From CAZIPZ01 sp964541075 (lineage in GTDB: Bacteria > Acidobacteriota > Terriglobia > 20CM-2-55-15): a stretch of DNA of 29,812 bases. Every line of letters starts with the position of its first letter. The first letter of the stretch is position 1. The DNA is taken from NCBI GenBank assembly GCA_964541075.1, contig CAZIPZ010000018.1:1-29812 (forward strand). The letters run 5' to 3'. Made by a program: the position numbers and the translations under genes. Below the pieces are notes generated by a model. That model was not told the origin of the DNA, made no database searches, and saw only the letters and a program-made list of their open reading frames with translations. Shown here piece by piece: positions 1 to 7,404 of the stretch.

Positions 1-545
1 TCGCCAGCATCCGCCGCCTGCTTGGTAGGCTTTCCCTTATGCGAAATCCTTGCTACGTACACCGCGTTTTCCCAGTCCGCCCACGAATAGCAGGGGTCCT
101 CGTCGGATTTCGGTCTTGTGATTGGAATGAGTTTCAGCTTCAGCGTCAATTTTTCATCCACCCACGAAATTGGCGCGATTCGGATTTCGGGATCCTGCGG
201 GACGAGCGGCGGGTAAAGAGTTTCCCAGAAATTCTGGCAAAGTGTGGATAGAACCCTTAGCCCTTCTGACGCTCCGGCAAAGCCATCCAGCTGTATGGAT
301 GCCTCCATGAACCAGGCGGCAATCTGCAGGTCCTTGGAACGAGTTTCAAGCGTTTGGAGACAGAGAGACTTGACCTCCGCCCAGTCAGCCTTCTTCAGCT
401 TCCTCTGCCAAATACCCTGTGGGAGGGCGGCATCGTCTTCGCGGCGCGCGGCCTTGATCCGATCATATACATCGGAATAGCGAAGAGATTCTCCTGAAGG
501 ACTCTCCGGGGAAATGGGTCGTTTAAGAGTTTCGATTTCTGTCAT
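1..545 (-). CDS. tssA: T6SS protein TssA, N-terminal part (ImpA_N domain), truncated by window edge
   Basis: The minus strand reads open from an ATG at 545 to the window edge without a stop, giving 181 codons. The translation begins MTEIETLKRPISPESPSGES and continues with a block typical of ImpA_N (residues about 9-130), including LPQGIWQRKLKKADWAEVK and a later NFWETLYPPLVP segment. TssA proteins bind the baseplate and membrane complex and help prime or cap the growing tail; the N-terminal ImpA_N domain is the shared part and the C-terminal domain defines the subclass, which cannot be told here because it lies outside the window. The ATG overlaps the TGA of tssM (ATGA), so the start is well fixed and translation is probably coupled. 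Last visible gene of the tssJKLMA run. Confidence 0.9.
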   Translation of the reverse strand, partial: MTEIETLKRPISPESPSGESLRYSDVYDRIKAARREDDAALPQGIWQRKLKKADWAEVKSLCLQTLETRSKDLQIAAWFMEASIQLDGFAGASEGLRVLSTLCQNFWETLYPPLVPQDPEIRIAPISWVDEKLTLKLKLIPITRPKSDEDPCYSWADWENAVYVARISHKGKPTKQAADAG

Positions 546-3500
546 GGCCCTACATTTGTTGCAATGGACGGCGCCCGCTCCGGAAAGATCGGAAGAGAAA
601 TCGGCGCCTGCTTATCCGTGAGAAGCGTCACCCGTACAAAAACGCGTGTCTGAGTAGTGATCCCAGTCGTCGTTTGCATTGTCGGAATGACGAACTTCAA
701 AGTATTCGGCATCGGATCGGCAAGTTGATCAAAATCGGCAGGCGTACTCGCTTGAGCCTTGAGCATGCGGAACATTGACCATCGGGTAAGGTCCTCAAAC
801 GTCACCGTTCTGTCCTGGACGACCACGCCCGCAGAACTTGCGAGGGCCGGCGCAATCGTGCCGTCCTTAGCCCATCTTAGCGACAACCGCACCGGGTTGC
901 CCAAAACCCAACGCCCCCGCCGTTGCGTGTCTCCTGCGGTAATCGTCTGATCCGCGACCTGAAGGGCCCATTCGATGACGTTGTTGCCACCTGATTCCCG
1001 TGACCGATTGACACGAAAGTCCACTTCAAAATCGAACACCGGAACCATGGCTTTCGGGTCATTCAGGAAGGTTGCGAACACTTCGCGCACGGCCATCATC
1101 GAATCGATGAACTCAACGACTCTAGTCGGCGTCGGGAACCTACCTGTATTTCGTTCGTAATATCTCGTGATATTCGGCGCAGAGGCGTCGAGAAGCTTAA
1201 AAAAGTCTCGGATCGCGCCGGGATCGGCCTGTTCGCCTGCGATACTCACGGAGAATGGAAACTTCGATGCAAGATTTAGATTAAAGAAAGCTTCCAATTC
1301 GCGATACTGACGGACCACGCGATTGGATGCGATGACCTCAAGCCGGCCATATATCAGGTCGGCAAGATCATTCTGCGTCTCAGAAAAGAAATCGTTTTCG
1401 ACTCTCGCGCCCGTGAGTCCAGCGAGCTTCTCCGGGTAGTTCTCCAAGGTCACTGTTGGCAAAGTGGCTCCAATAAACGCTTCGAGCGCGGCAAGGGTGC
1501 TCGAAGGGTTCTTGTTGTCGTATTTGTCCACTTCGACGACCAGATCCTGCCACTTCGCCAGAACTTGAGTGTCAGCGGCATTGCGGCGCTGGCTTCTCAA
1601 GCTGCTGATGATCGCAAGCGCCGGCTGAATGTACTCCCTCATCCGCTTCAAGGAATCTCGCTGCGCCTCGAGATACGGGACGAGTCCTTTTTCATCCTTG
1701 ACGGCAAATGCAACCGTGATTAGCGGGGCGGTTCCATCCCAGATCGACAGCCCTTTTTCGTTATAGGCGTAGGGTGACTTCTGGTTGAACAGCAAGTCCA
1801 CCGCACGAAGGTGAATGAAGGCGCTGGACTGAACAGCGTCCGAGAGATCGTTATAGGACTGCGAGAATCCCAGCCGCTGAAAAGCGGTAAGCAGATCGCT
1901 CAAGGGCTTTGTCACGTCGCTGAGCTGCTTTGTCTCTGCTTGTACGTCCTGCTCCAGACTTGTGCTCTGCAGAATTGACGTCTGGGTTTTCTCCGCCGCA
2001 GAAACCAGCGACATCATGTTCGCTTCGAGACGATTCAGTGCAAGCACTCGGAGTCGATTCTGGAGCGCAGGACGGAAGGTGTTCAAACCTGCCGCAATAT
2101 ACGCATTGTAGGGTTCCACGAGCTGCAACGCCTGCTGGAGTCCGGTCGAATCCCATGTGAATTCCGAGCCCTGAGGCGGAACAGTCCGCAGCCTGCGGCT
2201 CACCGCCGTCGCCATAAATCGCTGGTTCAGAAAATCTTCGAGTCCCTGACGCAGAGCCATGATAGGCGCAGCGGGCTTGTAAATCCCTTCACTGAGCTGA
2301 AGCAAGGGTCCAGTCAACGAGCTTTGATAATCGCGAAGAGTCCGCTGCATGACGGAGAAGTTTGCAACGGACATGTCCTCCATTTGGGTGCGAGCATCGG
2401 AACCGAGCAGAGGGGACTTGTCGATAAGCTCCATCAGCTGACCGTACTCTGGGCCGGGATCGAATCTTTCCTTCCCCAACCATGCCATTTCAGGCCGTTG
2501 TAGAACCTGGTTCAGCGAGTCGATAGAGGCCATCAGTCCGCGATACGGCTCGGGATCGCTATCGGCGGTCGTTGGCTCCATTGCAAGTTCATCCAATTGC
2601 ATCTGCAGCATATCGAGTTGTGTACGAGGCAATCGTCGTTCAATAAGGGAGTCGAAGAACTGTTGTGCGAAAACGCCATTCTTTGCCCGGAATTGCCTCC
2701 GCAAGGCATCAACATCGATCACCTCCTGCTGGCTGCGCTTGAGAGCCCGAAAATAAAAGTCGGAATTCTCGTAAAAGTTCGGAGGCAGCTCGACTCCATA
2801 AATGTATTTCACGAGTTTGCCGAGTGTCGGGAGGTCGCCCGAATTCGGCATAGCCTCGAAGTTATACATGTTGGTGTATTCGCCGATCTCGGAGGAGCGC
2901 TCGACAAAACGCCTCCATGTTTGAAACTCGGGCATTCCCGCCACATTCAACGCGCGCAAAGGATCGTCTGTCGTGGGCGGAGGCGACTGCATCTCCAACG
3001 CCTCCTGCGTGCGCTGACTCAGATTCAGGTAGATAGATCCCAGAACAATTCTGTTGAAGGTCAATAACAGAACCGTATCCATGCGATCATCGAGATCGCT
3101 CAACCAGGATGCAGGCAGAAAGAGTGACTGCAACGTTGCAGAGTTGATGCTCTGCATTCCATTCAATACTTTTGTTGGATCAACTCCCTGCAGGCGCTGC
3201 AGCAATTCGGTTGATGTGAGTCTACGGCCTTCCGAATTCTCCACGTCGCGAATCTGGGCAAGATTCTGCTCGACTTGTGTAAGGATCGGGCGGAATGCGT
3301 CCGTGTCGCGTATCAGGGAATTCCGCGAAAGCCACAGCGCGATTCCCCCGATCAGCAAAACCGCTAAACACGCAATCTGACCTGCGACAGCCCACCGGTT
3401 TCGCGCGAGCAACGATCGGAACACCGGGCGCGCCAATCGGAACTCGGGGAATATCTTTTTTTCGAATGTATGCTTGACAAATACGGGTGAGGCCGCCTCG

Positions 3501-4696
3501 CCGCCCGACGTTGTGTAGGCGCCGCCCATTTCCGTGCTGACCGGCGCGTCCAGCTTTGCGTCACCGGTGAAGTAGACTCCGCGAAACATGAAGCTTTCGT
3601 GATAGGCGCTTTCCTTGAACAAATGATTCAAGTAAACCCGGAGAGGCTCTTGAAGATTCTGGAACTCGGATGGAAAGAGGAACACGCCATCCGAATCTTC
3701 GACCACTTCGCTTTCGGCGAAGATTTCTATTTGAGTTTTGTAGATGGTGTTGTTCAGGTTTTTGAAAGCTTCGTCAACCCAACTCGGGACAAAGGCCGCA
3801 TGAACCGAGTACGGATTAGACCAGCCGAACATGTCATCCTGCAGATTCTGAGGAAGCTCGCTAACATAACTCCGAAAGCCGGTGATCCGATCGCACTTCG
3901 TGACGAATACATAGATAGGGAACGTCATTCCCAGATTTTTTTGGGCAGACCAAATCTTCTGATACAGATACTCTGCTTTTCGCCTGAGGTTCTCAGGGCT
4001 CAATTTCGTCGGTCCAATTAAATCCGCCGCGGAGATCGCGACCACAAAGCCATCCACCGGCCGTTCCGGACGATTGCGGCGAAGCAGCGCGAGAAAAGAT
4101 CTCCAAGTCGCGTCGTCGGAGGTGTGGCCGTCTGACGAAAGCACCATCGCTCCATCGACATCGAGGATGACGCCGTTCGTATAAAGCCACCATGTACAGG
4201 GATTCCTGAATACGAAGGGGTCATCACCAACGCGCCCAAAAGGCTGAGCCAGACCTGAATTGTTCAGGATCGTGGTTTTTCCGGCTCCGGACTCGCCGAT
4301 CATCACGAACCACGGAACCTTATAGCGGAAATCGCGACCGCTGATTTTGAGACGCAGTAGCTTCAGCGACTGTTTGAACGATTGCGCCATCTTACCGCTT
4401 TGGAATCCAAAGAGTCCGGCAAAGCGCTGTTTCCAACCTGATCTCGCTTCCGGAACGGGAGGGATGGCGGACTGGGCGGCATCAGATGCCTGAGCCGAGG
4501 CTTGCGACAGGTTGTACTTTTGGTACTGCTTCTGAAGAACCGCCTTTTGCTTCATCGCGCCCGAGATCGCCTGGGCGGCTGATTGTTTTTTCTGGGAACT
4601 CCTAACGACGAAGAGCAGGGCACCGGCGACGGCGGCGATGAGGATGCCCACACCGCCAAGGATGTATGGCAGATATTTCGTTAATAGTGGTATCAA
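542..4696 (-). CDS. tssM: T6SS inner-membrane protein TssM (IcmF family)
   Basis: 1384 residues, in the upper range for IcmF/TssM. It begins with a membrane segment (about residues 10-32), followed by a cytoplasmic region with a Walker A motif GESGAGKT at 134-141 and a Walker B-like ILDVDG stretch. A second membrane segment lies near residues 430-452 (IACLAVLLIGGIALWL). The long remainder is the periplasmic part that contacts the lipoprotein TssJ in known systems. TssM with TssL and TssJ forms the envelope-spanning complex. The intact Walker A suggests that this copy keeps nucleotide binding, which some TssM proteins have lost. The start codon is TTG: an AAAGAGAG ribosome site lies 7 bases before it, overlapping the end of tssL, and no ATG is nearby. 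The TGA stop overlaps the tssA start. Confidence 0.95.
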   Translation of the reverse strand: MIPLLTKYLPYILGGVGILIAAVAGALLFVVRSSQKKQSAAQAISGAMKQKAVLQKQYQKYNLSQASAQASDAAQSAIPPVPEARSGWKQRFAGLFGFQSGKMAQSFKQSLKLLRLKISGRDFRYKVPWFVMIGESGAGKTTILNNSGLAQPFGRVGDDPFVFRNPCTWWLYTNGVILDVDGAMVLSSDGHTSDDATWRSFLALLRRNRPERPVDGFVVAISAADLIGPTKLSPENLRRKAEYLYQKIWSAQKNLGMTFPIYVFVTKCDRITGFRSYVSELPQNLQDDMFGWSNPYSVHAAFVPSWVDEAFKNLNNTIYKTQIEIFAESEVVEDSDGVFLFPSEFQNLQEPLRVYLNHLFKESAYHESFMFRGVYFTGDAKLDAPVSTEMGGAYTTSGGEAASPVFVKHTFEKKIFPEFRLARPVFRSLLARNRWAVAGQIACLAVLLIGGIALWLSRNSLIRDTDAFRPILTQVEQNLAQIRDVENSEGRRLTSTELLQRLQGVDPTKVLNGMQSINSATLQSLFLPASWLSDLDDRMDTVLLLTFNRIVLGSIYLNLSQRTQEALEMQSPPPTTDDPLRALNVAGMPEFQTWRRFVERSSEIGEYTNMYNFEAMPNSGDLPTLGKLVKYIYGVELPPNFYENSDFYFRALKRSQQEVIDVDALRRQFRAKNGVFAQQFFDSLIERRLPRTQLDMLQMQLDELAMEPTTADSDPEPYRGLMASIDSLNQVLQRPEMAWLGKERFDPGPEYGQLMELIDKSPLLGSDARTQMEDMSVANFSVMQRTLRDYQSSLTGPLLQLSEGIYKPAAPIMALRQGLEDFLNQRFMATAVSRRLRTVPPQGSEFTWDSTGLQQALQLVEPYNAYIAAGLNTFRPALQNRLRVLALNRLEANMMSLVSAAEKTQTSILQSTSLEQDVQAETKQLSDVTKPLSDLLTAFQRLGFSQSYNDLSDAVQSSAFIHLRAVDLLFNQKSPYAYNEKGLSIWDGTAPLITVAFAVKDEKGLVPYLEAQRDSLKRMREYIQPALAIISSLRSQRRNAADTQVLAKWQDLVVEVDKYDNKNPSSTLAALEAFIGATLPTVTLENYPEKLAGLTGARVENDFFSETQNDLADLIYGRLEVIASNRVVRQYRELEAFFNLNLASKFPFSVSIAGEQADPGAIRDFFKLLDASAPNITRYYERNTGRFPTPTRVVEFIDSMMAVREVFATFLNDPKAMVPVFDFEVDFRVNRSRESGGNNVIEWALQVADQTITAGDTQRRGRWVLGNPVRLSLRWAKDGTIAPALASSAGVVVQDRTVTFEDLTRWSMFRMLKAQASTPADFDQLADPMPNTLKFVIPTMQTTTGITTQTRVFVRVTLLTDKQAPISLPIFPERAPSIATNVGP

Positions 4697-4709
4697 CGAT
4701 TGACTCTCT

Positions 4710-5429
4710 TTATTGCTGCTGAAGCAGCTCTATCCGCCTCGTCGTCGTTTCAAGGTCCGTTGTGTGACGGAGCCATATCGACCGGCTCACAAAGAAATAG
4801 CCCACTATCAGCACCGCCAGCACGAAATACCAGATTTTGACCTGCGGCACTTTTCGTCCTGCACCTTCCTCGACAGTATGGAGGTAGGCTTCAGGGAAAA
4901 GCTTCTTCGTTTCTTTTTTCAGCTCCGGCTGACCGTGGTAAATAAAAGTGAAAAGCTGTCGCCTGTAGAACGCTATCTTGCCCTGGTCATTTCCTCCCCA
5001 GTACTTTCCGCGAAATCCCAACATGATTGCCAGCAGGTAGACCGTTGCGAGATCTTTGTAAAGCGGATCAGGAGTCTGCAAGAGGCGGTCGAGTCTTTCG
5101 AAAAAGACCTCGCCGGCCACGCGGGTCTTAAAGAGGCGATATTCGATCAAATGGTTATTCCACACATTTTTGCCTGGCCACTCCAGGTGGTGCAGCAATA
5201 TTTCATCTGCGAGCGCGGCCATGACGTATTCCGCCTGGCGGTAGAAGCCGGTATAGTCCACACCACGGCGTCCCGCCAGAATCGATTGTTGCTCCATCAC
5301 AACCGTGATTCGTTCCGCCACGGCATTCGCGGTGATTCCGGAGTTCGCGAGCTTCTTGATGTTGATCAATTCGCAGTAGAAATCGCGGAACTGTGTCAGG
5401 AGTACGGACGAGCCTTCCTCGGTGATCAT
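4710..5429 (-). CDS. tssL: T6SS inner-membrane protein TssL (DotU family, short form)
   Basis: 239 residues with the DotU/TssL fold signature: an acidic, helical cytoplasmic domain containing YVMAALADEILLHHLEW (about residues 68-84), a YLLAIMLGFRGKYWG block (131-145), and a single tail-anchor membrane helix at about 197-215. It ends about 24 residues after the helix, so it is the short form without a C-terminal OmpA-like peptidoglycan-binding domain; cell-wall anchoring, if needed, must come from another protein. TssL partners TssM in the inner membrane and recruits the TssK baseplate connector. The ATG overlaps the tssK stop (ATGA), and tssM follows after 13 bases. Confidence 0.94.
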   Translation of the reverse strand: MITEEGSSVLLTQFRDFYCELINIKKLANSGITANAVAERITVVMEQQSILAGRRGVDYTGFYRQAEYVMAALADEILLHHLEWPGKNVWNNHLIEYRLFKTRVAGEVFFERLDRLLQTPDPLYKDLATVYLLAIMLGFRGKYWGGNDQGKIAFYRRQLFTFIYHGQPELKKETKKLFPEAYLHTVEEGAGRKVPQVKIWYFVLAVLIVGYFFVSRSIWLRHTTDLETTTRRIELLQQQ

Positions 5430-6754
5430 GGCTTCACGTAGAGAATGACCTCAGCCGGCTTCTTGGACTCTCCAGCCTCGGGATTGAACACCTGCAGGTT
5501 TTCGCCCAGCTCGATAAAAGCCGGATCGAATTTCACGGCGTACAGCACCACTCCTGAACCAGCTGTCAAGCCCAACTCAGCGTCGCGGTCGATTCTTTGG
5601 CGCTGCGCCCCCAGAATACGGCGGCTCATCAAGGATTCCATCCGCACTTCCGTGCCGACAAGACTTTGTTCGAACCATTCCGCAACCGCGCTCTCGGTCT
5701 GCCCTACGTTGGCGCGCACGCCGATGGTCAGTTTGTCTCGCATCCACGGAGTAAATAAGGTCAGATTAAATCTTCCGTTTTCGTACTTGAATGGAATCCC
5801 GTTGTAACCTTCGTGGATGAGATCGAGCATCTTGAAGAGAAAGTCCCGGAGCTGATTGAAGGAATTCCTCAGATCGTTATGGTTGTATGGCGACAGCAGC
5901 GGCGGCACCATGCTCGGCCCCAAAGCGGCGAGTTCGCCAGCAACCAGATTCAGCCCAAGGTAGAGGGTCAAAGGGTGTGCGACTCCTGTGTAAAGGGAGG
6001 CCTCCAAGTAAGGCAGGCCCAGCACGAGACTCTTGATCATTTCCTTCATTTCGACCAGAGCCGCCGTCTCACCCGCTAAGGCCGGAGACTTTGTTTGCTC
6101 CGAGATAAAAACAGCTTTTTGCCGTAATCGCGTCGCAACAGTTGAGCACAACTCGCCCAGTCCGGACTGCAACGGCACGGAGAGCATCGGTGGAATGAAA
6201 TTCGTGGTCGAAAAGGTCTCATCCTCGAGACCGATCTTGACGAGCGGAAATCCAGTGTATTTGGCTGGAATGACATCGCCTGCGAGAAGGCTCAACCTTG
6301 GACGCAACCGAGGTATGCGCACTTCCGTCTCGCCCGTGTTTTCGTCGACGATAGGATGTCCATCCATCGAAACATACCGTGGCAAGTCCCCCTTTACTGG
6401 AGGATCCCCGACCTTGCGCGAGGCGACCACAAGGTTCACCGTGACGGGGTGCTGCTTCATCTCTTCCGAAAACGACGTGAGATCGATTTCGAGTGGTCCA
6501 TCATCCGCACTATGGGAAAAGATGAGGCCATCCGGCATAACGCCTTCGAGCTCCAGAATGCGGTAGGAGCCCCCCACTAAGAGAACGGGGTCGTGTTTGA
6601 CATGCGTGATCCCCCAGTGGAAGGGAGACAGCATTCGAACATGGTAGTGAAGTAGTTCTTCCTGACGCAGGCTCAGTTGCTGAAAGTGCTGGGGCGCCAG
6701 CAGCATCCCTTCATGCCACTGGATCGGTAGCGGAAGCTCACGCGCGGTGGCCAT
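5426..6754 (-). CDS. tssK: T6SS baseplate protein TssK
   Basis: 442 residues, the normal TssK length. The N-terminus contains the family hallmark PIQWHEGMLLAPQHFQQL (about residues 10-27), followed by LHYHVRMLSPFHWGI. TssK forms trimers that join the phage-like baseplate to the TssL/TssM membrane complex. The body keeps family features such as the LGLPYLEASLYTGV stretch. The ATG at 6754 lies 11 bases after the tssJ stop, and the stop overlaps the tssL start, so the gene sits within a tightly packed operon. Confidence 0.95.
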   Translation of the reverse strand: MATARELPLPIQWHEGMLLAPQHFQQLSLRQEELLHYHVRMLSPFHWGITHVKHDPVLLVGGSYRILELEGVMPDGLIFSHSADDGPLEIDLTSFSEEMKQHPVTVNLVVASRKVGDPPVKGDLPRYVSMDGHPIVDENTGETEVRIPRLRPRLSLLAGDVIPAKYTGFPLVKIGLEDETFSTTNFIPPMLSVPLQSGLGELCSTVATRLRQKAVFISEQTKSPALAGETAALVEMKEMIKSLVLGLPYLEASLYTGVAHPLTLYLGLNLVAGELAALGPSMVPPLLSPYNHNDLRNSFNQLRDFLFKMLDLIHEGYNGIPFKYENGRFNLTLFTPWMRDKLTIGVRANVGQTESAVAEWFEQSLVGTEVRMESLMSRRILGAQRQRIDRDAELGLTAGSGVVLYAVKFDPAFIELGENLQVFNPEAGESKKPAEVILYVKP

Positions 6755-6765
6755 ACCTATTTGTT

Positions 6766-7203
6766 TTACTCCTGGGTGGCGGTGATGGCCCGTTCGCCCA
6801 AATCAATCACGACGCTTTTATGGGGATCCAACCGGATGCGGCTCTCACCAGCAACGTAGTTCGCAAAAAGAAGGGCCGCCTTCGCTTTCGGAACGAGCGG
6901 CAATTTCTGGTTATCGACGTCCTGACCAGGAGTCCACTCCCAATACCAGGACCGGAAGCCCTCCGGAAAATCCTTACGAATCTGTTCCCGGTTCAGAAAC
7001 CAGTCCTTCGAGGTGGTCTTGACCAAAGTGTTCAGCAGTTCTTCCTCGTAGACCAGCACAAACTCCACCGCGATCGGGTTGTTCATGTTGGCGTTCGCCG
7101 CGATGTTCGTGCGCACCTGAATATCACCCCCGAAAAGTGCACGGACTCGGGTCTTGATTCCACACGAGGCGAGGGTGAAGAGCAGGAACGTTGCTGCCAA
7201 CAT
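6766..7203 (-). CDS. tssJ: T6SS outer-membrane lipoprotein TssJ
   Basis: A small lipoprotein with lipobox LASC followed by a domain fitting TssJ: short beta-rich segments (NNPIAVEFVLVYEEELL, RSWYWEWTPGQ, VIDLGERAI). TssJ anchors the periplasmic end of TssM to the outer membrane. The open frame runs upstream to 7347, but a candidate promoter places the transcript start near 7292, so the longest start is unlikely. ATG 7203 and an adjacent GTG 7206 have an AGGA ribosome site at a sensible distance. From ATG 7203 the lipid Cys would be residue 14 and the n-region would lack Arg/Lys. A CTG at 7233, behind a GGGGGAG stretch, would give a more normal 23-residue signal with two Arg. The start is therefore uncertain; the gene identity is not. 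First gene of the T6SS operon. Confidence 0.85.
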   Translation of the reverse strand: MLAATFLLFTLASCGIKTRVRALFGGDIQVRTNIAANANMNNPIAVEFVLVYEEELLNTLVKTTSKDWFLNREQIRKDFPEGFRSWYWEWTPGQDVDNQKLPLVPKAKAALLFANYVAGESRIRLDPHKSVVIDLGERAITATQE

Positions 7204-7259
7204 CACACGAAAATAATTCCTGGAGTGCGACAGTACTCCCCCTCTCGCCAGAACGCATG

Positions 7260-7279
7260 CTTTGCAAGTTCTTTGCAAG
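7260..7279. repeat. Tandem pair of TTGCAA palindromes, 11-bp period, in the tssJ leader
   Basis: CTTTGCAAG occurs at 7260-7268 and again at 7271-7279, two bases apart. Each copy centres on the 6-base palindrome TTGCAA, and the two centres are 11 bp apart, about one helical turn, so two protein subunits could bind on one face. The pair lies about 13-32 bases downstream of the predicted tssJ transcript start, a place suited to a repressor or post-transcriptional control site. No known regulator is assigned. Confidence 0.35.
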
Positions 7280-7298
7280 CCGGGCCTTAAGCGCTCGA

Positions 7299-7327
7299 AG
7301 TATATACCCTCCCTGAATGACGGGCAA
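7299..7327 (-). promoter_or_regulatory. Candidate sigma70-type promoter for the tssJKLMA operon
   Basis: On the minus strand TTGCCC (7327-7322) is followed after exactly 17 bases by TATACT (7304-7299): four and five matches to the -35 and -10 consensus. Transcription would start near 7292, about 85-90 bases before the tssJ start. The promoter sits in the roughly 200-base gap between the kinase gene and tssJ, the only sizeable break in this stretch of minus-strand genes. Read by eye; unproven. Confidence 0.4.
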
Positions 7328-7404
7328 GCTTCGGCTACTAAAATCACAGCTACCCATTGTTGATGATTCGAAAGGGACGACAGTATCTAGTGGCTTCACT
7401 GGAA

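Noticed and set aside
4713..5441. 242-codon plus-strand open frame opposite tssL
   Set aside because: It lies antisense to a confident TssL gene, and its translation has no domain or compositional sense; it arises from codon use on the other strand.
1..7203. The secretion locus as an extracellular contractile injection system or phage tail remnant
   Set aside because: TssJ, TssL and TssM form the envelope complex specific to T6SS and are not part of phage tails or extracellular injection systems.
7204..7347. Longer tssJ starting at 7347
   Set aside because: It would put the promoter candidate and paired repeats inside the gene and give an implausible 61-residue region before the lipid Cys.
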